Shown: piece by piece, positions 8,897-18,537 of the stretch
How positions within the stretch are numbered: the first letter of the stretch is position 1
Layout: the number at the start of each line of letters is the position of its first letter
Assembly: GCA_963800135.1 (NCBI GenBank)
Contig: CAWCZR010000004.1
Coordinates: 1-64,000, forward strand
Source of the DNA: DASPSM01 sp963800135
Lineage (GTDB): Bacteria > Planctomycetota > Planctomycetia > Planctomycetales > Planctomycetaceae
Length of the DNA: 64,000 bases
Direction of reading: 5' to 3'
Position numbers and translations under genes: made by a program
The notes under the pieces: generated by a model
What the model was told of the DNA's origin: nothing
The model's input: the letters and a program-made list of their open reading frames with translations, nothing else
Database searches by the model: none

Positions 8897-11247
8897 ATGC
8901 GTGCGCTCACCTCAAGTCTCGCTCTCTTCCTCGCCGCGACGGCTTTTGTCGTGGGACAGCCGGCCGTGGCTGAGCCGCCGGTGGCGTCATACATCTTTCC
9001 CGCCGGCGGGCAGCAGGGAACGACCGTCGCGATGCGGGTCGGCGGCTTGTATCTCAACGACGCGTGCAATTTCGACCTGCTCGGTCCGGGTGTTTTGGCT
9101 TCGAAGCGGATCGCAGCCACAAAGACAGTCTGGTTTGAAGGGCCGCTGCTCTATCCGCCGCTTTCGCAGCAACCCGAAGTCTATCCCAAGGATTTCTCGG
9201 GATCGGTCCGCATCGACTCGTCGGCAGTGCCGGGCATCCGGTATTGGCGCGTTTCGACTTCTCAGGGGGCGACTGCTCTCAAGAAATTTGTCGTCGGAGA
9301 GCTGCCGGAGATCGTGGAGGACGAGATCGACGGGGACCCTGTTCCGACTCCCATCAAACTGCCCGTGACGATCAATGGCCGGATTTTTCCCCGCGAAGAC
9401 GTCGATATTTGGACGTTTCCGGCGCGAGCCGGCGACGTGGTGAGTTGCGAGGTAGCGGCCGCACGAATCGGGTCGCCGCTCGACGCGCGGCTTGAAGTTC
9501 GCCGGGCCGACGGTCGGCTTGTAGCTGAAAACGTCAACGTGCCCGGACCGGATGCAGGGCTCCGCTTCACGGCTCCAAGCGACAATGAGTACCAACTTCG
9601 CATCTGCGACGCCGCGTTTCGCGGCAATCAGGATTACGTCTACCGCTTGACCGTGACGAAGGGTCCGGTGCTCGACGCGGTCTATCCGCTCGGTGGGCGG
9701 CGCAACTCCCAGCTGGAGCTGCACCTAACCGGGGCAAATCTCGCTAAAGACATTGTTCGCGTCAAACTCCCAGCCGACGCAGCTTTGAGCGCGGTCGTCA
9801 GGCCACGGATCGGCGAAGGTACGCGCACGGAGGTCGCACTCGAAACAGACGACCTGCCCGAGTTCGTCGAAGAGACTGCCGCCGCGCTTCCGGGTGGGGC
9901 TCATCGAGCGAATCTGCCCGCCATCCTGAACGGTCGCATTCTTCACCCCGGAGAGGCCGACATCTGGCAGGTGACGGCCCACAAGGGGGACAGCTATTTG
10001 CTCGACCTCCGGGCCGCCCGCTTAGGCTCACTGCTCGACTCAGTGTTGACGATCCTCGATTCTAAAGGAAAGCAGCTGGCGACCTGCGACGACATCAGCG
10101 CAGGGCAGACCGATTCGCGGCTGGCTTGGAAAGTCTCTGTGGACGGAACTTACTCGATTCGCGTCGAAGACCGTCTCCCGTCGCGTGGCGGCCCGGAATA
10201 CTCCTACCGACTCAAGATCGAGCCCGCTAGCCGCGCCGCGGACTTTCAGTTGCAACTGGCGGTCAACGCACTCAACATCGAGCGCGGGGCAGTCGCTACG
10301 CTCCCCATCGCTATCGAGCGCCGAGGCGGCTTCAAAGGACCGGTGGCACTCGAAATCGACGGACTGCCAGCTGGAGTGACAGCCTCGGGATTGCAACCGG
10401 TGGCCGGTGGGAAGGCCGAGATCCGCCTCAAGGCGAATCGCCAAGCAAAGGTGGTGACGGCGGCCGTCATCGTGCGGGGCACGGCGGTTGTCGACGGCAA
10501 GACTGTAGTGCGAAGGGCGTCGTTCGCAACGGATCCCGGCGACCCACCGATCGAGCACGTCGCCGTTGCCGTCGCCGTGCCTACGCCGTTTAAGTTTTCG
10601 GCACTCTACGACCAAGCCTACACACCTCGCGGTTCGGTCTACATCAAGCATTATGTGATCGCGCGCAACGGCTATTCCGGGCCGCTCGAAGTGCGGACGG
10701 CTGACCGTCGCGTGCGGTATGCGCAAGGTGTCAACGGGCCAACTCTTCACATCTTCGAAAAGGCCGATGGCTTTGATTACCCATTGACGCTGGCCCCCTT
10801 CATGGAAATCCTCCGCACCAGCCGCACCAACCTGATGGCCACGGGTATCGTGGTCGATCCCGACGGCACGAGGCATCCAGTCACATACTCAACCGATTCG
10901 CAGAATGAGCAGATGGTGTCGATTGTCTCACCCGAGCGGATGACCCTATCGCTCGATCCGGCGTCTATTCTTGCGGCGCCGGGGAAATCCGCGGTCGTTC
11001 ATGTGCGCCAGTCCGCGGCCGGCAACTCACGGGGCCGGTCCGCGTGGAGTTGGTCTGCCCGCGTCACATTCGGGGCGTCGCGGCCGAGCCCACCAGCATC
11101 AATTCAGCGGCGTCGGCTGACCTTCGCCTGCACTTCGCCGACGGCTTGCTCGGGCCATTCAACATGCCGCTCACAATTCGGGCCACCAGCCTCGATTCTC
11201 GCGGCTATCCGGTGATCGCCGAATCGCAGTTGCCGATCGCCCGCTGA
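8897..11247 (+). pseudogene. Secreted PPC-domain protein, frameshifted near its end
   Basis: About 780 residues once the frames are joined. Signal peptide (SLALFLAATAFVVGQPAVA), then two bacterial pre-peptidase C-terminal (PPC) domains: INGRIFPREDVDIWTF and LNGRILHPGEADIWQV mark their starts. The rest is beta-sandwich-like. The frame breaks at about 11028-11040 (AACTCACGGGGCC) and continues in another frame as TGPVRVELVCPRHIRGV to the stop at 11247; the last 70 residues there keep the fold pattern. PPC domains usually help secretion or surface attachment. The gene is third in the DUF1549-DUF1501 operon. The shift is in a short G run and could be a sequencing error. Confidence 0.8.
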
Positions 11248-11353
11248 GCGCAGCGACTGGTTCTAACGGCAGTCCGATCGCTCGGCACCGCTGACAGCCG
11301 CCCGCACAGGCACAAACCAGTGTCGCTCGTAGTACCCGGAGATACGTAGTTGA

Positions 11354-11640
11354 CCGCCTTTTCCGGTCCATGTGGGCGGGGACATTGTAGCGCCAGCTCT
11401 CACCACGCATGTCAAGGTCGTGGGTTCGCATCGAAACAACTTCGCCGGGCTGAATGCCCGTGCGCAGTTGCAGTCGAACCATTGTGCAATCTGAGCACTT
11501 TAATTCCGGTGGATGGCCACGACGTCCTACAGAGGTGCGAGCCGGACGGGCGGCGTTTCTTCGGCCTCAGTTCTTCCTGCTTTGAGACCATCAACGGCCT
11601 CGAGAGCTTCCCGAATGTCGGCCGGCGAGCGGTGAATAAC
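11354..11640 (-). pseudogene. Tyrosine recombinase remnant, different subfamily from the intact one
   Basis: On the minus strand one frame reads DIREALEAVDGLKAGRTEAEETPPVR, then two stops, and the next frame reads MVRLQLRTGIQPGEVVSMR followed by HDLDMRGESWRY. This is the core of a planctomycete tyrosine recombinase: the linker before the catalytic domain and the box I region (TG..PGEV). The arginine of the usual TGMRPGE is replaced by Gln. The C-terminal half with HxxR and Tyr is absent. It lies just before the second structured leader and marks the right end of an older element. Confidence 0.7.
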
Positions 11641-11682
11641 CCGCTCGATCACATCGCCGCGGCACTTCGGCACGTTCCTAAA

Positions 11683-11944
11683 TCCGGCTCTCGTCCGCGT
11701 TAAAGTGACCTGACGGGCCGTCGTAGCTCTGACGGCCCGCTCGTGAGCGAGTTTCGACCCGTTGATCGGCCATTCACGGCCACTCGGCGGGTCGTTTTGT
11801 TTTTGACGGCTCGATCAGCGGCTTGCTGCTGATTGACCTGACCGTGTTCTCGATCTGAAGCCTTGGCGTGTCGCCGTGGCGGTTTTTGTTCCCCGGAACA
11901 GGACCGCCCAGACACGGGCGGTCCCTTTTTCGAAGGGTCGCCCA
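11683..11944 (+). promoter_or_regulatory. Structured leader with three hairpins ending in a terminator (copy 2)
   Basis: Three stem-loops follow each other: 11714-11739 (CGGGCCGTC/GACGGCCCG), 11755-11794 (CGACCCG/CGGGTCG with inner GGCC pairs) followed by TTTTGTTTTT, and 11901-11924 (GGACCGCCC/GGGCGGTCC) followed by CTTTTT. The last is a textbook rho-independent terminator, only about 15 bases before the ATG of the sigma-like gene at 11945, which suggests attenuation. The segment opens with TTCCTAAATCCGGCTC, shared with the leader at 4048. Between hairpins I see no gene. Confidence 0.65.
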
Positions 11945-12567
11945 ATGATCGCAACTGTAAGAAGGCCGGTGTCGCGCCGCAGGAATGACAAGTTCCTCAG
12001 CATGCTGCCAGAGATCCGCAAACAGGCCAACTTCGCATTTCGCCGAACTCCGTTGGAAGCCCGTGAGGAACTCGTCCAGGAGGTCGTCGCACAGGCTTAC
12101 AGCCTGTTCGTCCGGCTGTGCGAGAGGGGCAAGATGGCTCTTGTCTTTGGAACGCCGCTCGCCCAGTTCTCGATCAAGAAGGTCCGCGCGGGCCGGCGAA
12201 TTGGCTCGCGGGCCAACATCCGGGACCTCACCTCACCGCGTGCCCACGTGGCGAAGGGATTCACGATCGAGCGCCTCGACCGGTTCAATCATCAACCGGA
12301 CAGTGGCGCGAGGTTCTGGTCGAGGACCGGACGGCAGGACCGGCGGAAACCGCCGTGGCACGAATCGACTGGGCCGCGTGGCTACGCTCTCTGCCTCGAC
12401 GCCAGCGCACGATCGCCTCGGTCCTCGCCGCGGGGGAAACGACGGGAGTTGCTGCCCGAAGGTTCCGCCTCAGCCCTGCTCGGATCAGCCAGATGCGGGT
12501 CTGGTTCCGAGAGAGTTGGCAGCGGTTTCACGGCGAGACGCCGTCGGTGGGCTTGGCCCGCTGTTGA
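11945..12567 (+). pseudogene. Sigma-70-like protein, frameshifted
   Basis: The start is ATG 11945 with AAGGG upstream. About 115 residues in the first frame contain EAREELVQEVVAQAYSLFVR, which resembles sigma-70 region 2. After a one-base shift at about 12285-12295 (CATCAACCGGAC, probably one A lost) the frame continues as TGQWREVLVEDRTAGPAE, then DWAAWLRSLPRRQRTIASVL and RRFRLSPARISQMRVWFRES, a region-4-like helix-turn-helix. Joined length about 207 residues. I know this arrangement as an uncharacterised planctomycete family close to ECF-like sigma factors; it is not certain that it binds RNA polymerase. It follows the attenuator-like leader and precedes a small membrane protein. Confidence 0.7.
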
Positions 12568-12678
12568 GCTGTCAAAAGCTCGAGTCGCGGCTGGCGCCGA
12601 GTCCATCATGCTCCGCGCGTGGTGGACTTGGCGCTCCGGCGTTCAGGAATGGAAGTCATCAGTCACCGGGAGTCTTAA

Positions 12679-12810
12679 ATGAAAAGTCCGAGCATCGAAG
12701 TCTCGGCTCTCGTCGTGTCGGCTATCATCACGCTCGCGCTCGGCGAATGGTTGCACTGGGTCCCCGTGATTGCGGCTATCGTTCTGGTCCACGTGCTACG
12801 CAGGAAGTAA
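12679..12810 (+). CDS. 43-residue membrane protein
   Basis: ATG 12679 to TAA 12808-12810. The peptide (MKSPSIEVSALVVSAIITLA, then LGEWLHWVPVIAAIVLVHVL and RRK) has two hydrophobic segments separated by a short Trp-containing turn and a basic tail, as expected of a small hairpin membrane protein. It follows the sigma-like gene by about 110 bp on the same strand. Small size makes the call uncertain, but composition and the clean start argue for a real gene. Function unknown. Confidence 0.5.
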   Translation: MKSPSIEVSALVVSAIITLALGEWLHWVPVIAAIVLVHVLRRK

Positions 12811-12850
12811 ATGGCCCCCGAACACTGGGCCAAATGCCATTAGCGCTCTT

Positions 12851-13135
12851 TCAGTGCTTGTAAATCTTGTGCTGCGGACGGCCGGAGAGGATTTGCTCTT
12901 TGCCCCAGTTCGTGACGGCGCGGAAGGCATCGCTGCGGATGAAATCTTGAAACGCCTGCTCGTCGGACCATTCACTGGTGATCAGGTAGGAGGCACTGTC
13001 ACTGACGTCTTTCCACAGCGTCGAAAGAGTGTGCCCGTCTGCCGCCCTCAGCGCGCTGATGACAGCGCGGAACTTCTCTTCAAAATCCTGCTGCTTGCCC
13101 TCGATGACGTGGTAGTTCATGCCGACGGTGATCAT
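12851..13135 (-). CDS. Antibiotic biosynthesis monooxygenase (ABM)-domain protein
   Basis: 94 residues forming one ferredoxin-like ABM domain: GMNYHVIEGKQQDFEEKF at the start, then a helix, TLWKDVSDSASYLITSEWSD, and a C-terminal helix with DAFRAV. Length and order match small dimeric ABM/quinol-monooxygenase-like proteins, which act on quinones, haem or polyketide intermediates, or serve as protective enzymes. The substrate cannot be deduced. It stands alone, convergent with the small membrane protein. Confidence 0.8.
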   Translation of the reverse strand: MITVGMNYHVIEGKQQDFEEKFRAVISALRAADGHTLSTLWKDVSDSASYLITSEWSDEQAFQDFIRSDAFRAVTNWGKEQILSGRPQHKIYKH

Positions 13136-13920
13136 CGCGAAGTATCCCGGTTGTGCTCTCGGTGTCTGTGTAAATTGAGCTGCTCAGGCAGCCGACGCCC
13201 AGCCGGAGCTTAGCACCTGCTCAGAGGAAGGAAAGGACCATCGATCGATTGTCGGCGAGAGCGGCAAAGGGACAGTCGAAATCACGGCGATCGGGCATGG
13301 AAAGCAACCCCATGTTCTGGGTTTCCGAGGCGCGGGTCAGCCAGCTGCTCCGAGAACTTTACGCGAACTGGCACCAGTTCGTAGGCGAGCTGGCGGAGGT
13401 CAGTGGCGACCGTGTGACGTCGGCCTGATCGACGAATCGGCGCCGAGGCCTCCTCGGGCGGTTTGGCTGGGGAGGCCCAAGCGAGGTGGTTTCCCTGATC
13501 TCAGCTGAAGGAGCGGCCGGCTTGAAGAGCTGAAATCTGCACACCGGGAAACCTACCTTCCCGACGAGATTCCGGGAATTTGATTTCCGACATGAGAATC
13601 TCGGAATGCAAATCTCTGGGAATTCCGCGACTGTGTCCAGGGTCGCAGGCAAACGGCGAAAACGAACCTTCTTCGGTTTTCTAGCCGATGCGGATTCGGT
13701 GCATCGGTCGACGCGACCGATGCGCCCGCGCGGTTTCCTTTCACCTTGATGGGACATTGAAGTCGCTTGCCATCGTCCAATTGGGGTGGTGCAATTGGGC
13801 GCATTCGCGGGCGGCGGCCGCGAGGCCAGCGTCTGAAGGTTCGACAGGGGCCTGCGCCAGCGGCCCCGCTTGCCGGCTGCGCACGCCCAGCGCGCAGATC
13901 AGCAGATCAGGGGAGCGACC
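13136..13920. other. Intergenic region with one gene remnant
   Basis: Apart from the sigma-like remnant at 13297-13428 no gene is visible. A dyad GCATCGGTC...GACCGATGC lies at about 13700-13722. Around 13560-13640 there are repeated GAAT/TCGGAAT words of unknown meaning. The end holds the GGGGAG ribosome site for the gene at 13921. Confidence 0.4.
13297..13428 (+). pseudogene. C-terminal remnant of a second sigma-70-like gene
   Basis: The frame reads EARVSQLLRELYANWHQFVG, which aligns with SPARISQMRVWFRESWQRFHG in the sigma-like gene at 11945. This is the recognition helix and following helix of the region-4-like domain. Everything upstream is gone. It is evidence for a second, older copy of the same gene family within 1 kb. 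Confidence 0.55.
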
Positions 13921-15942
13921 ATGAGCAGGTCCATCGTCATCGTCGGCGGCGGCTTCGCCGGCGGCTACCTCGCCCGCTACCTCGAACGCGGGCTACCGCG
14001 GGACTGGGAGATCGTCCTCTTTAGCCAGGAAAACTTCCTGACCTTCACGCCGATGTTGGCCGAGGTCGTCGGCTCGTCCATCAACCCTCTGCACGTGGTA
14101 CGGCCGGTCCGGCAGTTCCTGAAGCACACGCTTTGTCGCACCGCCGTCGTGACGCGCCTGGACTTCGCCGGCCGGCGGATCGAGTACCAGCTGCAAGGCG
14201 GCCGCACGGAGGCACAGCCATACGAGCACCTCGTGCTGGCCTGCGGCATGGCGGTCAATGCCGGCATGATCCCGGGGGCGGCGGCCCACGCCGTCCCCCT
14301 CAAGACGCTGGGCGACGCCATCTCGCTGCGCAACCAGGTGATCACCCAGTTGGAGAACGCGGAGGCTGAGCCCGACCTCGACCGCCGCCGCCGGCTCCTC
14401 AGTTTGGCGGTCATCGGCGGCGGCTTCAGCGGCGTCGAGGTGGCCGGTCAGATTTACGACCTGCTCACCGATAGCCTTCGCTTCTACCCCTCCCTCCGCC
14501 GCGAAGACCTCCGCGTCGAGATCCTCCACGGCGGCGCGCAGCTCTTGCCCGAGCTGCCCACGTCGCTGGGTAACTACGCCAGCCGCCGCTTGTAGGCCCG
14601 CGGCATCGTCGTCCGCTTGCAGGCGCACGCCCACGCCGTCACCGAGGACGGAGTGCGGCTGGCCGACGGCAGTGTCGTGCAAGCTGGCACCGTCGTCAGC
14701 ACCATCGGCAACACCGTCAGCCCACTCATCGCCTCAAGCGGGCTGCCGCTGGAGCGGGGCCGGCTGCCCACCGAGCCGGACATGCGCGTTCGCGGCCAGC
14801 GCAACGTGTGGGCGCTGGGCGACTGCGCGGTGGTCGCCAACGCCATGGACGGCAAGCCGTCGCCGACCCTGGCCCAGTTCGCCCTGCGCCAGGCCCGGCA
14901 GCTGGCGGCCAACCTGAAGCGCGAGTTGGCCGGCCAGCCGACGCGGCCGTTCTCCTTCCGCATGCTCGGCTCCTTCGCGGCCATCGGCCATCACAACGCC
15001 GTCGGCGACGTGCTCGGGGTGCGCCTTTCGGGCATCCTGGCCTGGGTGATGTGGCGCGCCATCTACCTGGGCAAGATGCCGACGTTGGCCCGCAAGGCCC
15101 AGATCGCATTCGACTGGGCCTCGGAGCTGTTCTTCTCGCGCGACATCGTCCAGCTGAGCCCACGCGCCACCGGCCGCGTGCCGCGGGCACATTACGAGCC
15201 CGGCGACTACGTCTTCCGCCAGGGCGACTTCGCCGACAAGTTCTACGTGATCGAGAAGGGCACCGCCGCCGTCTACCTTACGGGCCGGCCCCAGCCGGTC
15301 CTTACACTGCGCCCCGGCGACTACTTCGGCGAGGGCACGGTGCTGGGCCGCGCCGCTCGGGACGACTCGGTGCGCGCCGAGGAACCGCTCGACGTGCTGG
15401 CGGTCCAGCGACAGGAGTTCGATGACCTCACCACGCACCTGCCCTTCCTGCGGACCGACCTGCAGAATCGGGCCGCACGCATCAACGCGGCACGCGAGCT
15501 GAGCGGTCAGTTGCTCGACGACTCGGCCCTGGCCCAGGCCCGCGTGCGCGACGCCATGACGACCCCGGTGCCGACGCTCCCGGCCACGACCCTCCTGGCC
15601 GACGCGGTCGAACAGTTCCGGGCGGCCAATGGCGGCATCCACATCGTCGTGGACGACCGCGGCCGGCTTCAGCGCCTTTGCTCGGCCGAGGTCCTGGCCG
15701 AGGCCCTGGCCGGACTCCAGCGGCCCCAGGCGCACTTGTCCGACATCTCGCTGACGCCGGCCGATGTCATTGCCGAGTCGCGGCCCCTGCCGGAGGCGCT
15801 GCGCGTCCTTTTGCACGCGGGCGTCCGGCAACTCGTCGTCGTCGCCGACGACGACCCGGCGCGCCCCATCGGGATCCTGACGCCGCTTGACGTCGTCCTG
15901 CAGCGCACCTGGGCCGGCGACCGCAGGCCCGCGGTCAGCTGA
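13921..15942 (+). pseudogene. NDH-2-like NADH dehydrogenase fused to cNMP-binding and CBS domains, one amber codon
   Basis: A single 673-codon frame interrupted only by TAG at 14593-14595. Residues 1-410 are a type II NADH:quinone oxidoreductase-like flavoprotein: FAD motif IVIVGGGFAGGYLARYLE, NAD motif LAVIGGGFSGVEVAGQI, and NVWALGDCAVV near the FAD-contacting end. About 420-540 is a cyclic-nucleotide-binding domain (YEPGDYVFRQGDFADKFYVI, PGDYFGEGTVL). About 550-670 is a CBS pair (RVRDAMTTPVPTLP, IGILTPLDVVL). The fusion suggests membrane quinone reduction controlled by nucleotide ligands. Codons end almost entirely in G or C, unlike the neighbours, which suggests transfer. The amber replaces one residue (CAG to TAG would explain it); the rest is intact, so the lesion is recent, an error, or read through. 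Confidence 0.8.
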
Positions 15943-16269
15943 AGAAGAGGTCGGAGCGTTTTGTGCATCAGGTCGGCGTTTTGGATTGGCGAGTTCAAGC
16001 TGCTGTTCTTGATTACGGGACTGGACGGCGGTCGCGCGGCGCATCGTAGCCGCCCTCTTCGTCCGTTCCGGACAAGCGTGGGGGCAGCGTTCCAGTCCAA
16101 GAATTCACCAACCCGGGGCGGTCCCTCTGACGAACGATTCCCTTAAAGCCGCCGCAGGCGGGCGACACGCACGAGACGTGCGACCATCCCAGAAATCGTG
16201 CGAGTGCTCGGTTACATTCGGGCCGACAAAGCCCCGCTGAGGCCACGAGGCATCCGCTGGTAGCGTGTT
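15943..16269. other. Intergenic, no gene seen
   Basis: I see no supported gene or clear terminator in these 327 bases. The open frames overlap the ends of the flanking genes and have no recognisable pattern. Confidence 0.4.
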
Positions 16270-16929
16270 TCACGATTTTCCCTCAGACTGATCCAACCAG
16301 GCGTTGATCCAACTTTGCAGAGTTTCTCCGTCCGGCACGTCGGGTACGCTCGGGTCAAAGACTCGCTTCGCATGCACAGCGCTGTCCGAGGCGTAAACGC
16401 TCAACACGAGCTGCATTGGACCCGTAAGGCGGAAGCGGCGCGCGACGAACGAAAGTCTTCGCCCGGCCTTCCTCTCGGTTTTCTCTACACGCGGGTCCTG
16501 TCCGTCCACAACCCGGACGCGATAGAGTTGTCGGATCTCCGTCACGAAGCCTCTCAATTCCGAGCGACTCCACGGGTACAACTGCGGCCTTCCCTCGGCT
16601 CTTTCAAAGTGCTCCTTGATCTCGTCGCCGATCACGGCCGTGACTTCTTCCAGCTTCCCTCTCGGCGTCTCGACGGAAGCTTTGACCTGCTGACGACAGA
16701 CCTCAAACGACACGAGCACGCTGACTCCGCTGGGGTCCTGGACGATCAAGGGTTCCAACACGATTCCCGCATCCACGCTTCTCGACCGATACAGCCCCTT
16801 TTGTTTGGCCAACTCCATCGTCTCGGAATTCGATAGACCGCGAAAATCTTTGGCGATCTTGAGTATCTCCGCCCACTGATCGGAGGACTTGATGAGATTG
16901 ACGATCTCGTGTGTCCCCATTCCACTCAT
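16270..16929 (-). CDS. Hypothetical protein
   Basis: 219 residues, ATG 16929 behind a GGGGGGCGG stretch. The N-terminal 60 residues are helical and look like a short adaptor or repeat unit (IVNLIKSSDQWAEILKIAKD). The middle contains LVSFEVCRQQVKASVETPRG and the C-terminal part is beta-rich with QLVLSVYASDSAVHAKRVFD. There is no signal peptide or membrane span and I recognise no family. It is convergent with the NDH-2 fusion and separate from the HDOD gene upstream. Confidence 0.55.
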   Translation of the reverse strand: MSGMGTHEIVNLIKSSDQWAEILKIAKDFRGLSNSETMELAKQKGLYRSRSVDAGIVLEPLIVQDPSGVSVLVSFEVCRQQVKASVETPRGKLEEVTAVIGDEIKEHFERAEGRPQLYPWSRSELRGFVTEIRQLYRVRVVDGQDPRVEKTERKAGRRLSFVARRFRLTGPMQLVLSVYASDSAVHAKRVFDPSVPDVPDGETLQSWINAWLDQSEGKS

Positions 16930-17120
16930 GGTCCGCCCCCCCTATTTCAGTCGCCAGTCCAATGTCGGCTGGCCGAGTTGCGCTGAGTCCACCAGTTGGC
17001 GGGTCCGACCGTCTGAGCAGTAACTCTTGAAATGCGAAGAATCCCGGTACTGGCAGGTGTGGGCACGGTTTTAGGGCGTGATCGCACGTTGGTCGCCATC
17101 AGAACGAGCTGGCGCGCGTG

Positions 17121-18098
17121 TCACCCTTCTGCCGCATCGAATGTCCCAACGGAACAGGCGGAATGTTCGTTTGCCAAGCTCTTACAACGTGGCAGGAGGG
17201 GATCATTGTGGATTCCCAGGCCCATCTGCACGTACTGTCGGTCGACCGACTCGGCCAACCGTTGGAGACAGAAGGCCGGCCAGGTGCGTTGCAGTTGCAT
17301 TAAGAGCTCTAAGCCGTGATGGTGCTCGCAGAACCGGTCGGGAAGTAGAGCCGACAGCGCGGTCGCGGCGACCGGCGATCGGCCCAGCCTCGGGTCGCTC
17401 AAGATTTGCAATCCGCTGTGATGATAACGAATGCAGCACACAAGCTCGTCCGGCAAGTTCCAGGCATGCGCCAGGCAGGCGCCGACCAATTCATGGTCCC
17501 ACCCGAAAGTGGCCCGCTCGAATTCACTCAGCGTTTGTGCATTTGTGTCTTCGGCCTGCACGAACTGGCGATAGTAATCGCACAAGTCGTCCGTCAGGAC
17601 CGGGAGCACGTAGTCCTGCAGGAGTGAACCGACGAACGCGACTTCGGGATCCGTCTTCAGGAGCAAGGCGATCTCGCGCGAGAAGATCGCCTTTTGAAGG
17701 TTCGTGCTCCAGAAGGCGTTTTGGTTGATGAGCTTTGAGTCGTGAGCCCGGATTGCCGCCTCCATTCCGGTCGCGATCACGAACCGGAGGCTGTGTTGGC
17801 ATCCCAATATCGAGAGAGCTTGAAATGCGCTAACCACCTTTTTTTGGACTGCCAAGAACGAGGAATTCACGTACTTGAGCAGCTGGATCGTCAACCCGGC
17901 ATCCGTCTCCAGAATCTTCGCCAGGTCCTTCAACAAGACCGTCTCGTCTCGAGATCGTTGCACGAATAACGTGACAGCGTGCGGTAACGCGGGAAGCCGG
18001 ACCTTCGGCGGTATCACTGACACCGTGAGGCCAGCTAACGCCTCCTCACGAATGACGGCCCAGTCCATAACACTTTCGCCGACAGTGCGACTCGCCAT
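17121..18098 (-). CDS. HDOD-domain signalling protein
   Basis: 325 residues with the HDOD pattern, a degenerate HD-phosphohydrolase-like helical domain: LPALPHAVTLFVQ at the start, ILETDAGLTIQLLKYVNSSF, VSAFQALSILGCQHSLRFVI and FVGSLLQDYVLPVLTDDL, WDHELVGACLAHAWNLPDEL and CCIRYHHSG. The order is standard for stand-alone HDOD proteins. They act as cytoplasmic signalling or regulatory scaffolds, often beside response regulators, and here an OmpR-type regulator lies 440 bp away on the same strand. The start could also be the Met at 18068. Confidence 0.85.
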   Translation of the reverse strand: MASRTVGESVMDWAVIREEALAGLTVSVIPPKVRLPALPHAVTLFVQRSRDETVLLKDLAKILETDAGLTIQLLKYVNSSFLAVQKKVVSAFQALSILGCQHSLRFVIATGMEAAIRAHDSKLINQNAFWSTNLQKAIFSREIALLLKTDPEVAFVGSLLQDYVLPVLTDDLCDYYRQFVQAEDTNAQTLSEFERATFGWDHELVGACLAHAWNLPDELVCCIRYHHSGLQILSDPRLGRSPVAATALSALLPDRFCEHHHGLELLMQLQRTWPAFCLQRLAESVDRQYVQMGLGIHNDPLLPRCKSLANEHSACSVGTFDAAEG

Positions 18099-18537
18099 TT
18101 CCGCTTCTCACAGGGACTACGGTTCTTCCTTCTCGTAGTCCGCGAAGTCGAGTCTGGAATCTTTTTTTGCTGGCCCAGTTGGCTTTCTTTCCGACTTTCT
18201 GCAGCGTGGTCGCAAGCGCGTTACAAGCCAAAAATCGGGATCCGTATTTCCACGGACCCTCGGCCGATTGGATCAACACGGGCGAAATGAGGCGTATTTG
18301 GTCGTCACACCGGCTACTCTCCCGTAATCTCATACCTTTTCGCGGACACGCCAAAAAAGGACCGATAAGTGCCACCTCAGCGGATCCCGGAAGGCTGGAG
18401 ATGTGGATTTTGGAGCTTCGCGACCTCTGAATACCAGTCTACCAGCCGATCACCATGAGCCTGCTCGCCAGGATGGCGGCACGCCACATCTGCAAGGTCC
18501 AGCGAATCGAGCGGAACATCGGAGGATAGGCCTACAC
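18099..18537. other. Intergenic with a short dispersed repeat
   Basis: No gene is supported. A segment beginning CTCTCCCGTAATCTCATACC at 18317 reappears with two differences at 30186 (CTCTCCCGCAATCTCATACG), each followed by a T run, CGCG and an A-rich tract. It may be a remnant of element ends. Confidence 0.35.

Noticed and set aside
16013..16273. Minus-strand frame containing VSPACGGFKGIV
   Set aside because: Cannot be tied to a family and overlaps intergenic sequence; left as unassigned.
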